Origin: Eumeta japonica
Lineage: Eukaryota; Arthropoda; Insecta; Lepidoptera; Psychidae
Direction: 5' to 3'
Assembly (NCBI GenBank): GCA_005406025.1
Contig: BGZK01000007.1
Coordinates: 248,001-312,000 of the forward strand
Length of the DNA: 64,000 bases
The translations under genes and the position numbers were made by a program. A model generated the notes under the pieces. The model did not search any database, was not told the DNA's origin, and worked only from the letters and a program-made list of their open reading frames with translations. This document shows positions 1 to 13,263 of the stretch, in pieces (positions within the stretch are counted from its first letter, which is position 1; every line of letters starts with the position of its first letter).

Positions 1-1137
1 AAGGGAAGAAACTGCACAAGTTATGGAAATAAGTAAAAGTGAGCTATTTTGTATTCTGAACAAGTTTTAAGTTCCAGCTAAGGTAAAATATTGCCTTTTC
101 GCATATGGATTATACAAAATCCGCATATATCATAGTACACATTTGTATACGAAAGGAATAGCTATCGGTAAAAAATAAATAAAAATACGTTGTAATAATT
201 TTTATTTATATTGTATTAAGCATCAAAAAATCCTACAATTCAAATCTCCTCATTTCAACAAACAGAAGCTCTTGATGGTTTTCGAAAAAATGAGGCTAAT
301 TCAAGTTGAAATACGTTATACAGATTGTAGATGTAGATTAGTTAAGATTGTTATTGTAAGAATTTACGTCCAAAAAAAATTTTTATGCTGATTAAAATTT
401 TACACTTACGTAGTATACGTCCGACTATAAAATATTAGTGCAGAATTACTGACAAAATTCTCAAAACCACAGACCATGAAACGTATGTACGTTTCATGTT
501 TCATTAAAAAAAAGTTATACAGTGACGATGCAATCATTATTGTGTTACAAAGTATTTATTTTTTTTGGAAAAATACAAACAAGTGCAAGAGAATCTCAAC
601 GTGCATTCTCTTCGTCTGTTTCCATCAATGCAAAATAAAATAAATAAAGGAATTAAAAAATATAACCTTAATTTTTTTGGTAATTCTTTATTTCGAAAAT
701 ACGTTGTCGTCGATGTTTTAATAATTCGGCTAAATTTCAAACTATTCAAATATCTAGAAGTCACCGAAAAGTAAAGTAGATTCTGTAACGTTCGTACACG
801 AGTCAAGCGTGTTAAAAGCAGAAGCACATCGGTAGCGTTTTGGGTCGCGACGAAAGCGAATAACCTCATTGCATTTGCGAGATGAACGATGGTTAGGAAG
901 GACATTAGAATTCCGAAGACGTACGTCCGCATTACGCGGTCGTTTGTCCAGCCGAGCGATATTCAGGCGTCCCAAATGTCAATTCAGACTGAATGGGAAG
1001 ATCTGGACAGATCTAGAACTAACTCGGCCTCCGGCTGTATGCGTATTATAAGAATGTATGCCGAATCTCGTGTTGGAACAAGTATAAATAGAATTCGCTT
1101 CTTCGTTGTGCCATCGCATAATGAAAGCTGAACTAGA

Positions 1138-1215
1138 GCGGTCCCTGCATTGTCGTCGAGATATGTCGATAATTGAGAATTTTCTGGTAACGGTCGGCCG
1201 ATATATCGATAATTA
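1138..1215. promoter_or_regulatory. paired ATCGATAATT sites
   Basis: TATGTCGATAATT (from about 1161) and ATATATCGATAATTATG (from about 1200) repeat the same core about 40 bases apart. TATCGATA is the core of the insect DREF/BEAF-type element, so this may be a promoter or boundary site. No transcript evidence is visible. Confidence 0.2.
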
Positions 1216-1524
1216 TGCATTTGAACAAAGTAAAGGAGAAATGTACTTGTTGTCAGAACTACACTGAATGTACCAAACGAATTGTACTTGTGAATTGAAC
1301 ATTATTTTGTAAAGTAAATTAGTTCTTATTCCAAAACTATTCAGCTAAAAATTCCCACTTATAAGAGATCGTTAGGAAATTAACGGTCTAAAAAACGTAA
1401 GTACTTCAATTTTAATTCCCAGATAGATGTCTTTGAATCAACGGCCCAGATAGTTTTCTATGCAACATACAAAAACGGTTTAAGTATGACGTTTATCATC
1501 CATCAAAGAGATCGATTTCGATAA

Positions 1525-1740
1525 CGCGCGCGAGAGGCGCAGACGCCGCGGCGACAGCGCCGCCCACGGCGCGCTGCCGCAATTACAAAGCCGCGCTCTT
1601 ACGGCTCGGACTCAAACTGGTCTATTTGAAAAGCATATTTTAACCGCGGCTTCACTTGTGTCGACGTAGGGATCCGTCGTGGACGTACCTTTGACGCCCT
1701 CGCTATCACTCCCGTTTTCATTTCCGCGCCGCCGCCATTA
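1525..1740. promoter_or_regulatory. GC-rich island
   Basis: A strongly GC-rich block, including CGCCGCGGCGACAGCGCC, sits inside AT-rich DNA. It has no long open frame. It could be a promoter-proximal island or conserved noncoding element; nothing more specific is visible. Confidence 0.25.
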
Positions 1741-4708
1741 ATTAATTAGTCCAGTAGTTTCGCGCCAAAAACATACAAACCGAAAACGTTTCGTTATTAT
1801 TATATAATGCCTTGTGACGGATTCGTCGCGCAAACACAACCAAAGCGGGCCATTGACTTGTTTCCAGATAGGGATTAAAAAAAATCGGACATAAATCATA
1901 AACCATATCCGATTCAAAGCTACCTTTTCCTTTACGGCGTTATGTAAGAAACATGAAAAATCCAATTGAAATGGTTTGCATGTCACATAATTTACAAAAA
2001 CGCGTCGTTGTAGTCTAAATATATACATACTTCAAATATAGGTACGCACAAGGCTGTTTTAGAAAACGATGGGTAATATTAATGATAAAATGTAATACCA
2101 AACAAGTAACTTATGCAAATATCCAATAAATTTGAAATTACATTTCTTTAGGCGTGGTGATAGTTCCAAAAATATGCAGAGGAAATCGGATTTCACTACA
2201 AAATAGATCTTAGCCATGTAATCTTGGCTACATGTTTTCTTCAAATTGAAACCATCTACGCAATCCTACGTCCCATCACCGAAGTGTCAACGTTGTTCAG
2301 TTTAAATATATTCATATAATCGCCAAAAAATCCCAAATGAAATTGCCTTTCGTTTCACCTTTTGTTTGATTTAATTATGAACAATATTAACTATAGCGTG
2401 GAACAATATCAAATACAACGTGAAAATGATCGAAGAAACCCACTAAGTCAAATTTCGTTTGCACTATTTAAGAATGTACAACACGCGCATGCGACTTCAC
2501 CTGTGTGAAAGGAGAACGAGTATAGTCATACTTATTCAGTTTCGATCACGATCCTGCTTTTATATCTACTAATATACCTAAATATCGTCAGGCGGTTACA
2601 CACACGCAAACACTTAGACGCTCACTGATTTATAATATTAGCATGGATTTGTAACTAAGATATGTTACTTGTGCGGATTTATAATATGGGATGCTAACGC
2701 TAGTTCCATTTAGATTCTAATTCCGACTGTAAGATTGATTTTCATTGTAATACGGATTTTGTTCTTCAGTGAAGCAGCTGTGGTGTTCGCTCTTTATTCT
2801 TAATCATAAAGTACAGTTCAATCTATATCAAAATGTAATTTATTCCGAAAAAAATTCTGATAGGGAAAGTTATGTACTGATAGTGTGTGGAAAATGGATT
2901 ATTTTGTTATTGTTATTATAAAGAATGATTCGATCGTATAGGTGAGTCACTTCATTTTTATACATACATACATATAAATGTATGTATACGTAATATATTT
3001 AAAAATTAACCTAACTTTTATTCTCTGTTAACTTTTACTTTTCCATATTCAAAAATAAATATGTTTGAGACACAAGTTATTTTTATGAGTAATAATAATA
3101 TGAGGTATGAATGTTTGAACACTGTCTTTTTTTTCGTTTAATTTTTATACCATCTATATTATATTTGTAACAAGACGTATAGGTAAATAGACAAGCCTTC
3201 ATCTATATTTTACGTGATGGTATATCTTATCAGTGTACCAAATATATATATTAAAAAAAATAATTGCTTAGTGATAAGAATTGAAGACATATAGACAGAC
3301 AGAAAAACAATGACCTACATTTTGTACGACGATGAATTCTATAAGTGGATTTAATTTCATCAAAATCGGTTATATCATTATCGAATGATTAGAAAAGTTA
3401 CATACAAATAGACATACAAACAAGTATCCTAAAGAATGACTCTAGATAAACCAGTTACTTTGTCACGTTCATTAAAACCAGTCAACTTGTTTTTGCGTGA
3501 TGCCTACACAGAATCTTCTATAAACCAATTTATTATACATAGATAATAAACTATATTTATACTACGTCTAAACGAAATATGTTTACTGGAGCATGTATCC
3601 CAATATATAACTTGTGTTATAAATACAAAAATGAGAATACGTAATACATTTACGTGCGAGTGCGTTTGATTAAATAGACGTACGGTATTAACTCGGTAAT
3701 GTATACAGCATGAACCGGAACACGCCATTGTTCACGGCGCTCGATAATTAAAGAGGTCACCACCGCGGCACGTGGGTCGCTCACGCGTACGATCCGTCGC
3801 GTCGGCCCGTTCTTAATTTCAAAAACTAGATTATTTATTGGAGTAATAAATATTTCGAATTGGGTTGAGTGTAGCTTAAACTAATGTTTTACTTTCACTT
3901 CGAGCATCACAGCTTTTGTTTTATTAGGCAATAAATTAAGCTAATGGACGGCGTGAGGGATCAACACTTTTCTTTTATAGCTTTACGTTTCCAAAGAGCT
4001 CGATAATGACTATTATCGCATTTCGTTCTCGCCGCGCGCCGACAGCGACACGGCCGATATTCGCGTGGAGCGAGATATCGCTAAACGTCAATTTCTCTGA
4101 TCGACTGTTCATGTAGTTGGAGTTTTTTTTTTTATGTCTCACCGTCGTAGTACAGGCGTTTGCGATAACCTCTATACAGCAACAACAATGTTATTTAGTA
4201 CGTGGATGAATTATGAGAAACCGGATAAGCGCGATTTGAACTCGCGTATGGAGGGTTGCGTATGATCGTGTTATCTACGATGTGTTTTAGTCTCAGACCC
4301 AAATTTGTATGCAGTGACTAAAACAACTGCAGATGTACATTTGTACGCACAATATTAAGATATTTACTACATTGTTTTCAGACTATATATTTTTTACAGA
4401 CTATCCTGTAATCTATAAACAAAAAATTGCATCAATTTCATTAAATTAAATTACTTATTTTCAAATTATTAAATAAATAGTTTTTAATTACACACACACA
4501 ATTTCAAATAGTCTGAAATATATATATATATACAACTACAAAATTAATATTCGTGTAGTAGAGACTTTCACAAGTCATTTCATTTTGTCACCCGATGGTA
4601 CAGTTTGCAAAACTTTTAATTAATTTTATAAAATTTCGAAGAATGACGATTATATTAATTACCATAACAGAACGTAAAATATCTACGATAGAGTTGGCTA
4701 GGCACCGC

Positions 4709-4755
4709 ATGACGATGTCGATTCTCTTGGTGTTGGCGTGTTCAGTCCTCGCCGG
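4709..4755 (+). CDS. possible signal-peptide exon, unassigned
   Basis: ATG at 4709 encodes MTMSILLVLACSVLAG, which is a textbook signal-peptide core, and is followed at once by a GT (CCGG|GTGACA) and an in-frame TGA. As an exon it would leave phase 2, which does not fit the Sb knot exon directly, so an intermediate exon would be required. The donor is mediocre and the ATG context weak. It may be chance; it is listed because signal-peptide composition flush against a donor is uncommon in AT-rich DNA. Confidence 0.15.
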
Positions 4756-7700
4756 GTGACACGCGGCTGCGCGCGTTGACCGTACGACTGCTGATAACAG
4801 AATTTTACAACGACGGGCAAATGCGTATGAGATTAGTTATAATCGAACTAGGGATTGCCTGATCGGATACGACGTTAAATTATATTTTTATGTTAAACGT
4901 ATACATTATATTGATATACGATACGCGTACAAGTCGTATTGATTTTTAATGCAAGTGAATTCCGTTTAGAAGAAAAACCGACCGAGTGCGAGCCACACTC
5001 GCGCACAGAAGGTTCCGCACTGCAAGTGTCATTCATTGATTTGCGGATTCACTATTATTACGATAAGTTTAATGCTTATACATATTCTTGTTTTTACGAT
5101 AGAGCATAAATAAAAAACAAATAGCCTGATACGCACTAAGTATGTACTAAGTACGTACTTGATGAGTGTCAGTTTGTATTGGACATTGAAACGAACCGTA
5201 AAGAATTATTTTATTGCATACGGTGTTATTACGCTTAAATTCATAATTAGGCGTTCGTCTGCGACATACAGTAACATGAAGCATGCAACCGACCGTTGAC
5301 TATCGGCTGACTATCACCGGTGATGTTGCATGTTAATGCGTGTGGTAGGCAAGCTTCATAAAACTATTTCGTGTATTTTTTTCCAAATTTAAACGCAGTA
5401 GTTTGGAGGTTAAAAAGGGAATGGTCAATTTTTGTCTATAATCTCAAATAATTTTAAAAACATTTACTTTGAAATTATAGTAAAGAAACATAATTCGGGA
5501 TCCTCTTAATAAGCGTTTTCACATGTAACATGATATAGTGCGCAAAATTTTTTTCACTTTTCTATTTTATACCCTAAAGTGACCGCTATATTTAAAATTC
5601 ATTTCTCTTCACGTCTGTTTTTGAGTCATGGATATATATATATATGTGTACCAAATGTCAACATAATCGGTGCAGTACGTTCAGAGCAAATTACCTGTGA
5701 CCGACCGACGGCCAGGCAGAAAGGGACACGAGTGATTGTAGAAGGCTTCTGTTTTTTTTTTCATTAGAGGTGCGGAACCTTAAAACTAAATGTCTGTTTT
5801 ATAGCACATTTCTCAGCGCATTTCAAATTTGTGGTCTTTTTACAATTTTTTTTTTAGGTTATAATCTAAACAAACTCCCTATATCAATATCTTTCTACAT
5901 TATGCACTTACTACAATTCAATACAATCGGAAGGGAACGATATCGAAACGTAACAAATCGGGAAATAAAGCGACACCATTCGTTGCACGTAACATAATAC
6001 GGATTCCGTACATTGCTCCGTGAAAAGGAATCGACGCCCCAGAAACATTCGCCGGATAAACTTCGCCGCCCGCGGAGACAGCGGGCGTACGGAAAGGGGG
6101 CCAACTTTACGAGCCCCCCCCTCACAGATATAAAATTTATATCATACGCTTTATATATTTTAGGATTGCGTGTAGAAAGGCCGTAATAACAATGACGTAG
6201 TGCGTTTATTACAACATAAAAGACGCACGTATATTAACTTGTGATATACAAAGTGACGGCTGCCCTTGGATTCTATATGGTCTCCTAGGTATAACATTTC
6301 GTATACGTAAAAAAATATCTGAGATGATACGTAAAAACAATGATTTTTAAAACCGTTTGTACTGAATTTTTTTTTAAAAAAGCTCTGCAATAGGTCTTAA
6401 GCACGGATGCTCTATATATATATATATTAAGATGAGCATTATCTGTATTTGTAATCAATAACTTGATCCTAAAAATTTTAATTTGGTATTATAAATTTTG
6501 TATAATTCTTCCATCTGTCCGTTTGCCTCTCATTTTGCTCAGGGAACAAGTACAATATTTTTTTTTTTATATAAATAAATTAAATTGAAAATATTTGTTC
6601 GTCTTCTAAACAAATGACACAATTTAATGAGTCTAAGAAAAATCAGATCTATTCTACACACGTGTTTGACTTAATAAATATAGGTTTAGAATTAGTAAAA
6701 AAATAATTATGAATTTAGCGAAAGTTCTAGATTCAGGTTATGCGTATCGAGTGTGAACTGGGTGCAGAAGTAGGCCGCAGTGTTGCTGTATTCATTACCT
6801 CTAGAACAATGTATTATTAAACTACTTATTGGTATCGCTGATTTTATTGCGGCTATAAAAGCACACGATAGACGATTGAAAAACTATAACTCTAGCAAGA
6901 AAATTTTGCATTATATATATTTTTTATTTCAATGTCAGTTAGGCTTTAAAAAAATAATAAAATAATTTTATTCACAGAAACTTTGTGATAATAATAAAAA
7001 ATCACAAGTTTCATGTATTATTACACCATCAAAGGACATTGAAAATGAACCTAAAAACTTTATTTAATTGCATAATTGTTTAATAAACAAAAAAAAAACA
7101 TGTTTCATTAACTGAATCTTATTTGTTGAAAACCCATACAAAATAGAAATATGTACGTACCAATCGTACATTTGGAAAAATAAACATTTAATTTATTAAT
7201 GTATTTTTTCACAGTATGAAAATTAACGATTTTGAGATCAAGGAATTTTAACCATATGGCACTTAATATTGAATCATCTCAAAGTACGTCTAAAAAAGTA
7301 GTCATTGGGTACAACGTTTGCGTGAAACCTGATATCTCAAAAGCATGTATATTTATTAAAAAAACGATAAAAAGTTTTTAGAAATCAACTCCTGTACACT
7401 TTCGCAAAATGGAGAATGAAATTTGTGAATCTAAAAGAAATCAACAAGTTGGAGACGTAAAACACTTCAAAATCAACTATTTATAGCTAGTTTATTTCTA
7501 GTTTTAAAAATGGTTTGTTTTTTTTTATTTTTACTTTTCAGTTTGTATCCCTTGCAATTATGCACATTATGGTAATTAATGTAAGTAACGTTGTAACTCA
7601 AAAATTCTTGAAAATAACCATCGTACATTAAGATGATCACCCCCACGTGGGAGATTGAAAAGTCGCCTTCAGTAACAAAGCAAGCGTAATTGTGATCAAA

Positions 7701-7984
7701 ATAAGCTAAACACAATAAATCTATGTCAGTGATTGCAATAAAAAATACATTTGCATCCTTTCAGTCTAAAAATACACATGAAAGATGTTTGGTTGCGTTT
7801 TGGTTAATTCTATAAACCAACTATATTAGATTTATTTATACCGTTTCACAAAACCTTCTAGACTCGGCGGTCTGACCTGTCAATTGTTATGGCATTAGTT
7901 CTGCTATACGCGGATTAAGTTCGATACGCCAACGACAATTAAGACAAACATAATTTGTTTACGTTTCCACGGGCACTAGACTTA
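4756..7984. other. AT-rich sequence with one old repeat, no gene seen
   Basis: Apart from the repeat at 4975-5795 and a GC-rich patch at 6020-6120, this stretch holds only short, unconvincing frames, homopolymer runs and a short (AT)n run near 6412-6427. Confidence 0.5.
4975..5795 (+). repeat. interspersed repeat with GTGCGAG head and GGTTCCG-type ends
   Basis: The head ACCGACCGAGTGCGAGCC plus CACTCGCGCACAGAAGGTTC resembles that at 52110, and the tail (ATATTTAAAATTCA, later AGAGGTGCGGAACCTTAAAA) resembles the tail at 52700-52855. Both are about 750-820 bases long and lie on the same strand, so they look like two diverged copies of one family. Similar sequences are common in lepidopteran genomes. 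The class is not clear. Confidence 0.55.
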
Positions 7985-8158
7985 TTGGGCGTAATAAATC
8001 CCGTCATCAAACGGGCGGCGCTTTCGCGGCAGTTTAATTAAGTTCAAAGCGTTGCCCGCGCCGCGAGCTTTCGCCGTGCCGCCCTCCGCGAACGCCGTGA
8101 AATTAAACGCGGTGATTCAAAAGCTCCGCCATACAGCACCGAAGCCCGGTCGGCGGGA
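7985..8158 (+). promoter_or_regulatory. GC-rich island upstream of candidate first exon
   Basis: The island begins with TCATCAAACGGGCGGCGC and continues through repeated GCCGCG motifs to the ATG at 8159. An in-frame TAA at 8039-8041 and an open frame after it suggest 5' UTR or promoter for the candidate exon. No clear TATA box or initiator could be assigned. Confidence 0.3.
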
Positions 8159-8246
8159 ATGAACCGCGCCCCCCACGGTTCGCCAGTGTCGGAGACGCGA
8201 GCCGTCGCACTGATGTGTTGCGTCGTTATGCACGCCGGCTGGAAGG
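8159..8246 (+). CDS. candidate first coding exon of Sb (signal or anchor sequence)
   Basis: An ATG at 8159-8161 opens 29 codons plus one base that end at a near-consensus donor, AAGG|GTGAGT. The peptide begins MNRAPHGSPVSETR, and then has a hydrophobic stretch AVALMCCVVMHAGW after an arginine, as in a signal peptide or a short signal anchor. It leaves phase 1, exactly what the knot exon at 49385 requires; the junction would read GWK-G-YQMSR. The frame is open back to a stop at 8039-8041, in a GC-rich island (7985-8250) that stands out from AT-rich DNA. Against it: 14 hydrophobic residues is short for a Drosophila-like type II anchor, the intron would be about 41 kb, and another exon may lie between. 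A transcript is needed to decide. Confidence 0.42.
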
Positions 8247-10730
8247 GTGAGTGTGATGAAGTGGGCTATGGTTTCCTTTTTACAGATTCGCAGTCAATCA
8301 GGGAGCTTGACAGGACGAACTTGTTTCGATAATATCCACCTGTCTCTCGCATTCGCCGATTCTGCGGTTTTTCGGATGTCAGCATGAAAGGAAACGGTCA
8401 ATTCTTGTATACGTCGATGCCTAATTATTAAACATTAATTTTGTGTTTCGTTGTTTTGCTCTTTTCCCTTCATTAAACTATTCATGTAAGTTGAATACTA
8501 TTAGGTGAATGATGAATAATAATATTAGGTGAATATATGTATACAAACACGATATATATGTGTACGATACGTAACTGTACATATACGAGATATAAAAAAA
8601 TATATCTGAAATATCGGCCCGTATAAGATATCATGTGGAGGTATTTTAAAACTAGATTGTATTGAAGAAGTTTCGAAATTATCTGAAGAACCTCAATTTA
8701 TTTGTTGTGTCAAGTTTTAACTATTTCACTGTTGAGGCTTGCCCTTAAAATATCATTTTCAAATTCTATTTTGAGATGCTTGAAATTAGTTCTATCGTAC
8801 TGTCCCAGTGTAGGGCGCTAATTCATTGTCAATGTGCAAATATTTTTTTGAACATTCACTACGATGAAGTTGCCAAAACTTTGCCGTGTTTATAATCACA
8901 CAAACAACACTCTTCTCTTGAAGGTCACAAAGTCATAATTGTTCGAAAACACCGCCGATGAAAATTAATTTATAATTCTTTTACAATCTGGTACATCTAT
9001 CGGAATTTTAGTATTTCGTTTTGAAATTAAAAAAATATATAGCAACGTGACGATTACAGTGATCTATCTGCTCACCGTCCAATAAGTTGCGTTTAGTATA
9101 GCATAAATTTAAATTAGTTATAGCCCAGCGGCTATAATTTAACATAAATTGCGTTAGCACGCAAAGGCAGGTACAACAGTTTATGATCTAAATTCTTTAG
9201 AAATTATGTAATCATCATTGCATATTAAAAAGCTTGTATAAAAAAAAAAAAATATTTTTAAAGGGCATCGTTTAAGGCATCACCAATCCATCACATTTAT
9301 TTAAACCTGTAATTATGAAGAATAAAAAAATACATGATTGTTATACTAAAAGATTTGAATTTTGCTGATAGATAAATTTTTCAGAAAAACCTTTCTTCGA
9401 ATAACCAACAAGATTACGGTATATCAACCAACAAAAACCTTTGTATTCTAGTAATGACTTTCGTATTTTAACGAGCTTATTAGAAACAGAACAGATGTAA
9501 AAAATTCTTAATAATAAAAAGAGAAACCTTTTGTATTATAATACAAAAGCTACTTCTATATAACGATGGACGCACATTCATAGACGCAACAGACAGCATT
9601 GCCAGTGACGATATATGGATGCCAAAACGCGGTCTCTTACTGTTGATGTATTAAACGAGTTCAGATTCACTCAAGTTGCAATAGAAAGAGTTACCTTGCA
9701 AGTTTACCTGAGGGATAAAATTCGCAATGAGAAAATAGGCAGAAAAATGAGACTAATTTATGAATATTATATAAGCGTTTTAACAATAATACATCGGTAC
9801 CTATGACAAACGACTACGAAATAAATCACGAAGAAAATGAAATACGCTAAGCATTTCAATACATCAGTTATCGACCAGTGGAATTCGTGATATACAGACT
9901 ATAAATTCTATATTATCCCAAAAGTATACGTTGTAGTACATGGCCGTAGAAAACTTCTAAAAAAACATATGGGTTTGATGGCGATGAATTCTTTCAAAGT
10001 TAAAGCGAGTGACAATTAATGTTTCAGTTTTTACAAATATATCAAATATAATTCAGATGCGGCAAATAAATACACATTTTAATGAACATAATAAAATATA
10101 CTTACACAATTTAAATTGACATATAAATATTTAACACACTGATACCTAACAATTGAGCGGTGAAGGGAATTTCATGTTGGATGGGCGTTTAGCTGTCGAT
10201 GTCGTTTCGACTATGATATTTATATGATCCGTGGACATTTTTTTCTTTATTATCAGTTATTTAAGTATAAAATTAATATAAGTTACATATACTGTTAAAA
10301 ATCTAACATCTTTTCGCCAAATAATGATGTAATTTCCCTTTGAGATTATTGTTATTTTTTTAATTATTCTTACTAAACTTTTGAAAGCATATCAATGTAT
10401 TATATGTATATTTTCTTAAACTACAGATTTAAAAGCGACAAAAAATATTCGGATAATTTTAACAGAATATTTACATCATATTAACCTTCTTTTTGGTCGA
10501 AAGCTCCATTTTAGTATATCCTGCATTAATCAAAATTAACTACGTTAAAAACTTTAATATTTTTATTTTTATTGCAGAGTATTATAAACATTTCTTTCTT
10601 TTCGTCTTCTCGTTAATTTTGATATTTTGCAATTAAAATAAGAACTATTGAAATAAGTTGCATGATTTAAAAAAAATCTTTATTTATTTACCGATACGTT
10701 TTTGTGTTAGCTATTAGTCACTCTACTGCT

Positions 10731-10770
10731 GACACACACACACACACACACACACATACACACATATATA
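10731..10770. repeat. (CA)n microsatellite
   Basis: About 14 uninterrupted CA units are followed by ACACATATATA. It is a simple repeat with no coding role. Confidence 0.9.
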
Positions 10771-10918
10771 CCCTGCAAATTTTTTTATCTCAATTCGAAG
10801 GCTTGAATCTAATGTTCATGCTTGTGCGTGTTATGGACTGATAATGGTCTTAGTCACCGATGTGACAATACTGTCCGTCATCGATAGCTTAATCCAAACC
10901 GGTGGTTTAACTTGACTT

Positions 10919-10958
10919 ACGTTGAAAGCTCTTTGATCAATCAAAGAGCTTTCAACGT
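10919..10958. repeat. perfect inverted repeat, 19-base arms
   Basis: ACGTTGAAAGCTCTTTGAT and its exact reverse complement are separated by only two bases. The following bases GATCAATTGATC form a further short palindrome. It would extrude as a cruciform or fold as an RNA hairpin. Confidence 0.85.
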
Positions 10959-12660
10959 GATCAATTGATCAAAGACGTACGATACATTTACGTGTTTACC
11001 CAATGTATCTAATATTTCGGGGAATCGTATAAACACAATATATGTGCACGTTGCAAATATAATTAAGGCTTCGATATATTTTCGATAGAATTACATCGAA
11101 ACCTTAATGACTCTCACTATTTATAAGATAATAAACTGGAGATCGTTAATACGGAGTCTCTTTTGAATTAGTAAAAGTTGTCAGGCCAGTCACTGTCGGA
11201 GCCAAAGATGATAATCAATATTTACGGACAACATTTAGAACATGTCAGAATAGAAAGTCAAATTTTAATTGAGTCTAGAATGCTAAAATATCAAATGCAG
11301 ATTTATTTCAACCTGGATTTATTACAACAAAAACGTGTTTGTGCATTGCAACTGCTTCCATAAATGGTTTGAAAGATTACGCACTTGACGTGTAGATAAG
11401 AAAAGTCTTCTATCAAAATTCCCTATCTTATAAAGAAAAAGGGAATCTTCACGAGAGCAGTCTCGAATCCTTCTGTTTGTAACAGAGATTTTAAAAAATA
11501 TGATACATGACAATATGTAGAAATTTTAAGAACATAATGTTAAGGTTTGATGATGTACACACCCTATCATTTATATATTGACAATCAATACGACATAACT
11601 TTTTAAAATGTCCAATGGAAGGTTTTGACAAAATAAAAAAACTTTTAAGCGACGTACATTATGGTAAAAAAATAAGTAACATCGGGGGACTCCTGACTTG
11701 CTTTTGTCAGGGTTGTTTTTTGTTGAAAGTTTATTGTCAGTGGAAGTGCTTATATATTAAGTTTTGTATTAAAAGTTATTGCTTTCATGTTCTGCTCGAC
11801 AAAATATACCGGCAAAAAATATCTTTTCTTGTTTAACCGAATGTAAAATATATAATAAAATATTAAACAAGTATATTCCGATGATTTTCGGCCTCGAAAA
11901 TGTATCTTAACTTGCATAACCCGAATCGTCATCAGTATTCTCAGATTCATTCGTACTTCTATCATTTTTTTAATTCACATCCTCGATGTCAATCACTTTT
12001 CTAATTATTTTCTATTCTCGAAATCAATATATTAACTTTTTCAATCTTGATTAATATTACTTCATGTTTCAAATAGTAGTAAGGGAGTGTCAAACGAATT
12101 GTGTTTCAAATACGCTAATAGAGTGTCAAATCAAGATGGAAGGGTGAAACGCCGACTAAGTAAGCATGAGCTGCGCGTGCTCAGTAAGGGAGAAGAGAGA
12201 TCCGAGCTGATGATCTACCGAGAATACGGCGTGGTGCGCTGTATGCTCTTTTCATTCTGATTCCGGCACTGCTTCTGATTTCGACTCTGGTCAAGCTGTT
12301 GACTTTGATCCATATCACGTATTCGATTTTGAGCCAGGGTTGATTTTTAATTTAGGTCTCGGTTACGTTTTCTATTCTGACTTTGGTCTTCTGAAAACAC
12401 CAGTATCAAAATGAAATATAGTTATATTAATCTAACTTTCTAGGAGCCAGAATTTTTCGAATTGATTCTGAAGTACAAATCCACAGATGAAATCAGGAAT
12501 CAATACTATTTTTATTTTATCAGAATCCTTCTCGAGCGGTTATAATTAGATTATATCCTATGATACATGTCTGTATTAGCAGACTATCGCTCTGAATTAC
12601 AGCTCTGTTTGTATCTACCACTGGTACTACTGGATAAATTAAGTCGAAAAGTTGGTATAT

Positions 12661-12706
12661 ATACGCATTTCAGTGATCCAAATACGTGGATCACTGAAAT
12701 GCGTAT
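12661..12706. repeat. perfect inverted repeat, 20-base arms
   Basis: ATACGCATTTCAGTGATCCA and its exact reverse complement flank a six-base loop AATACG. There is no obvious transposon around it. Confidence 0.85.
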
Positions 12707-13263
12707 GGACGTGGAACTTAAATGAATTTTGAGTATCGGATAATACTTTGGGTTAGATTAAAAAAGATACACAGTAGATAACATATTCATCGTATGGAAC
12801 TGTCTTCGAGCGAATTCAACTTGGAGTTGTTCCGTTTCTTTAAATGAAATCTCAAAATTTTAAGTCAATCAAAATTTAGGTGGACAGACAATGTACATGA
12901 ACATATACATACAAGGATATGATAGAGTTCCGTTAGAAGTGGAATTGTTGCGTTACGTGACAGCTTAGGAAACATACTCATATTACGTAACCCATATTTT
13001 ATAATTTTTACCCTCCCCACTTCAATGACCAACCATAGTATATGCTAAAACCCCCACTCCTAGTTTTCACGTAGTAATTCATAAATATGATTTTAAATCA
13101 TTTTTTCTAACAGAAAGTTGATATAAACAATGAGAAAAAACTTATGTAAAAATATATTGTAACAGGTACTTACGTTTTACTACAAATAGAATAAGCACAA
13201 AAACAATATAGAATAATACTATATAAGCGCACCACTTCTGAATGAATATAAAAACTATCAGTT

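Larger units (their letters stand above)
1..4708. other. AT-rich upstream sequence, no gene seen
   Basis: Short frames on both strands have no recognisable domains and stop quickly. There are GC-rich islands near 1525-1740, 3735-3815 and 4020-4085. These could be regulatory or 5' UTR sequence, but nothing identifies them further. Confidence 0.5.

Noticed and set aside
4195..4300. Possible tRNA-like TTTGAACTCGCG and similar TTGAACTCGCG at 15952
   Set aside because: They look slightly like a T-arm but no acceptor stem or anticodon arm can be folded around them.
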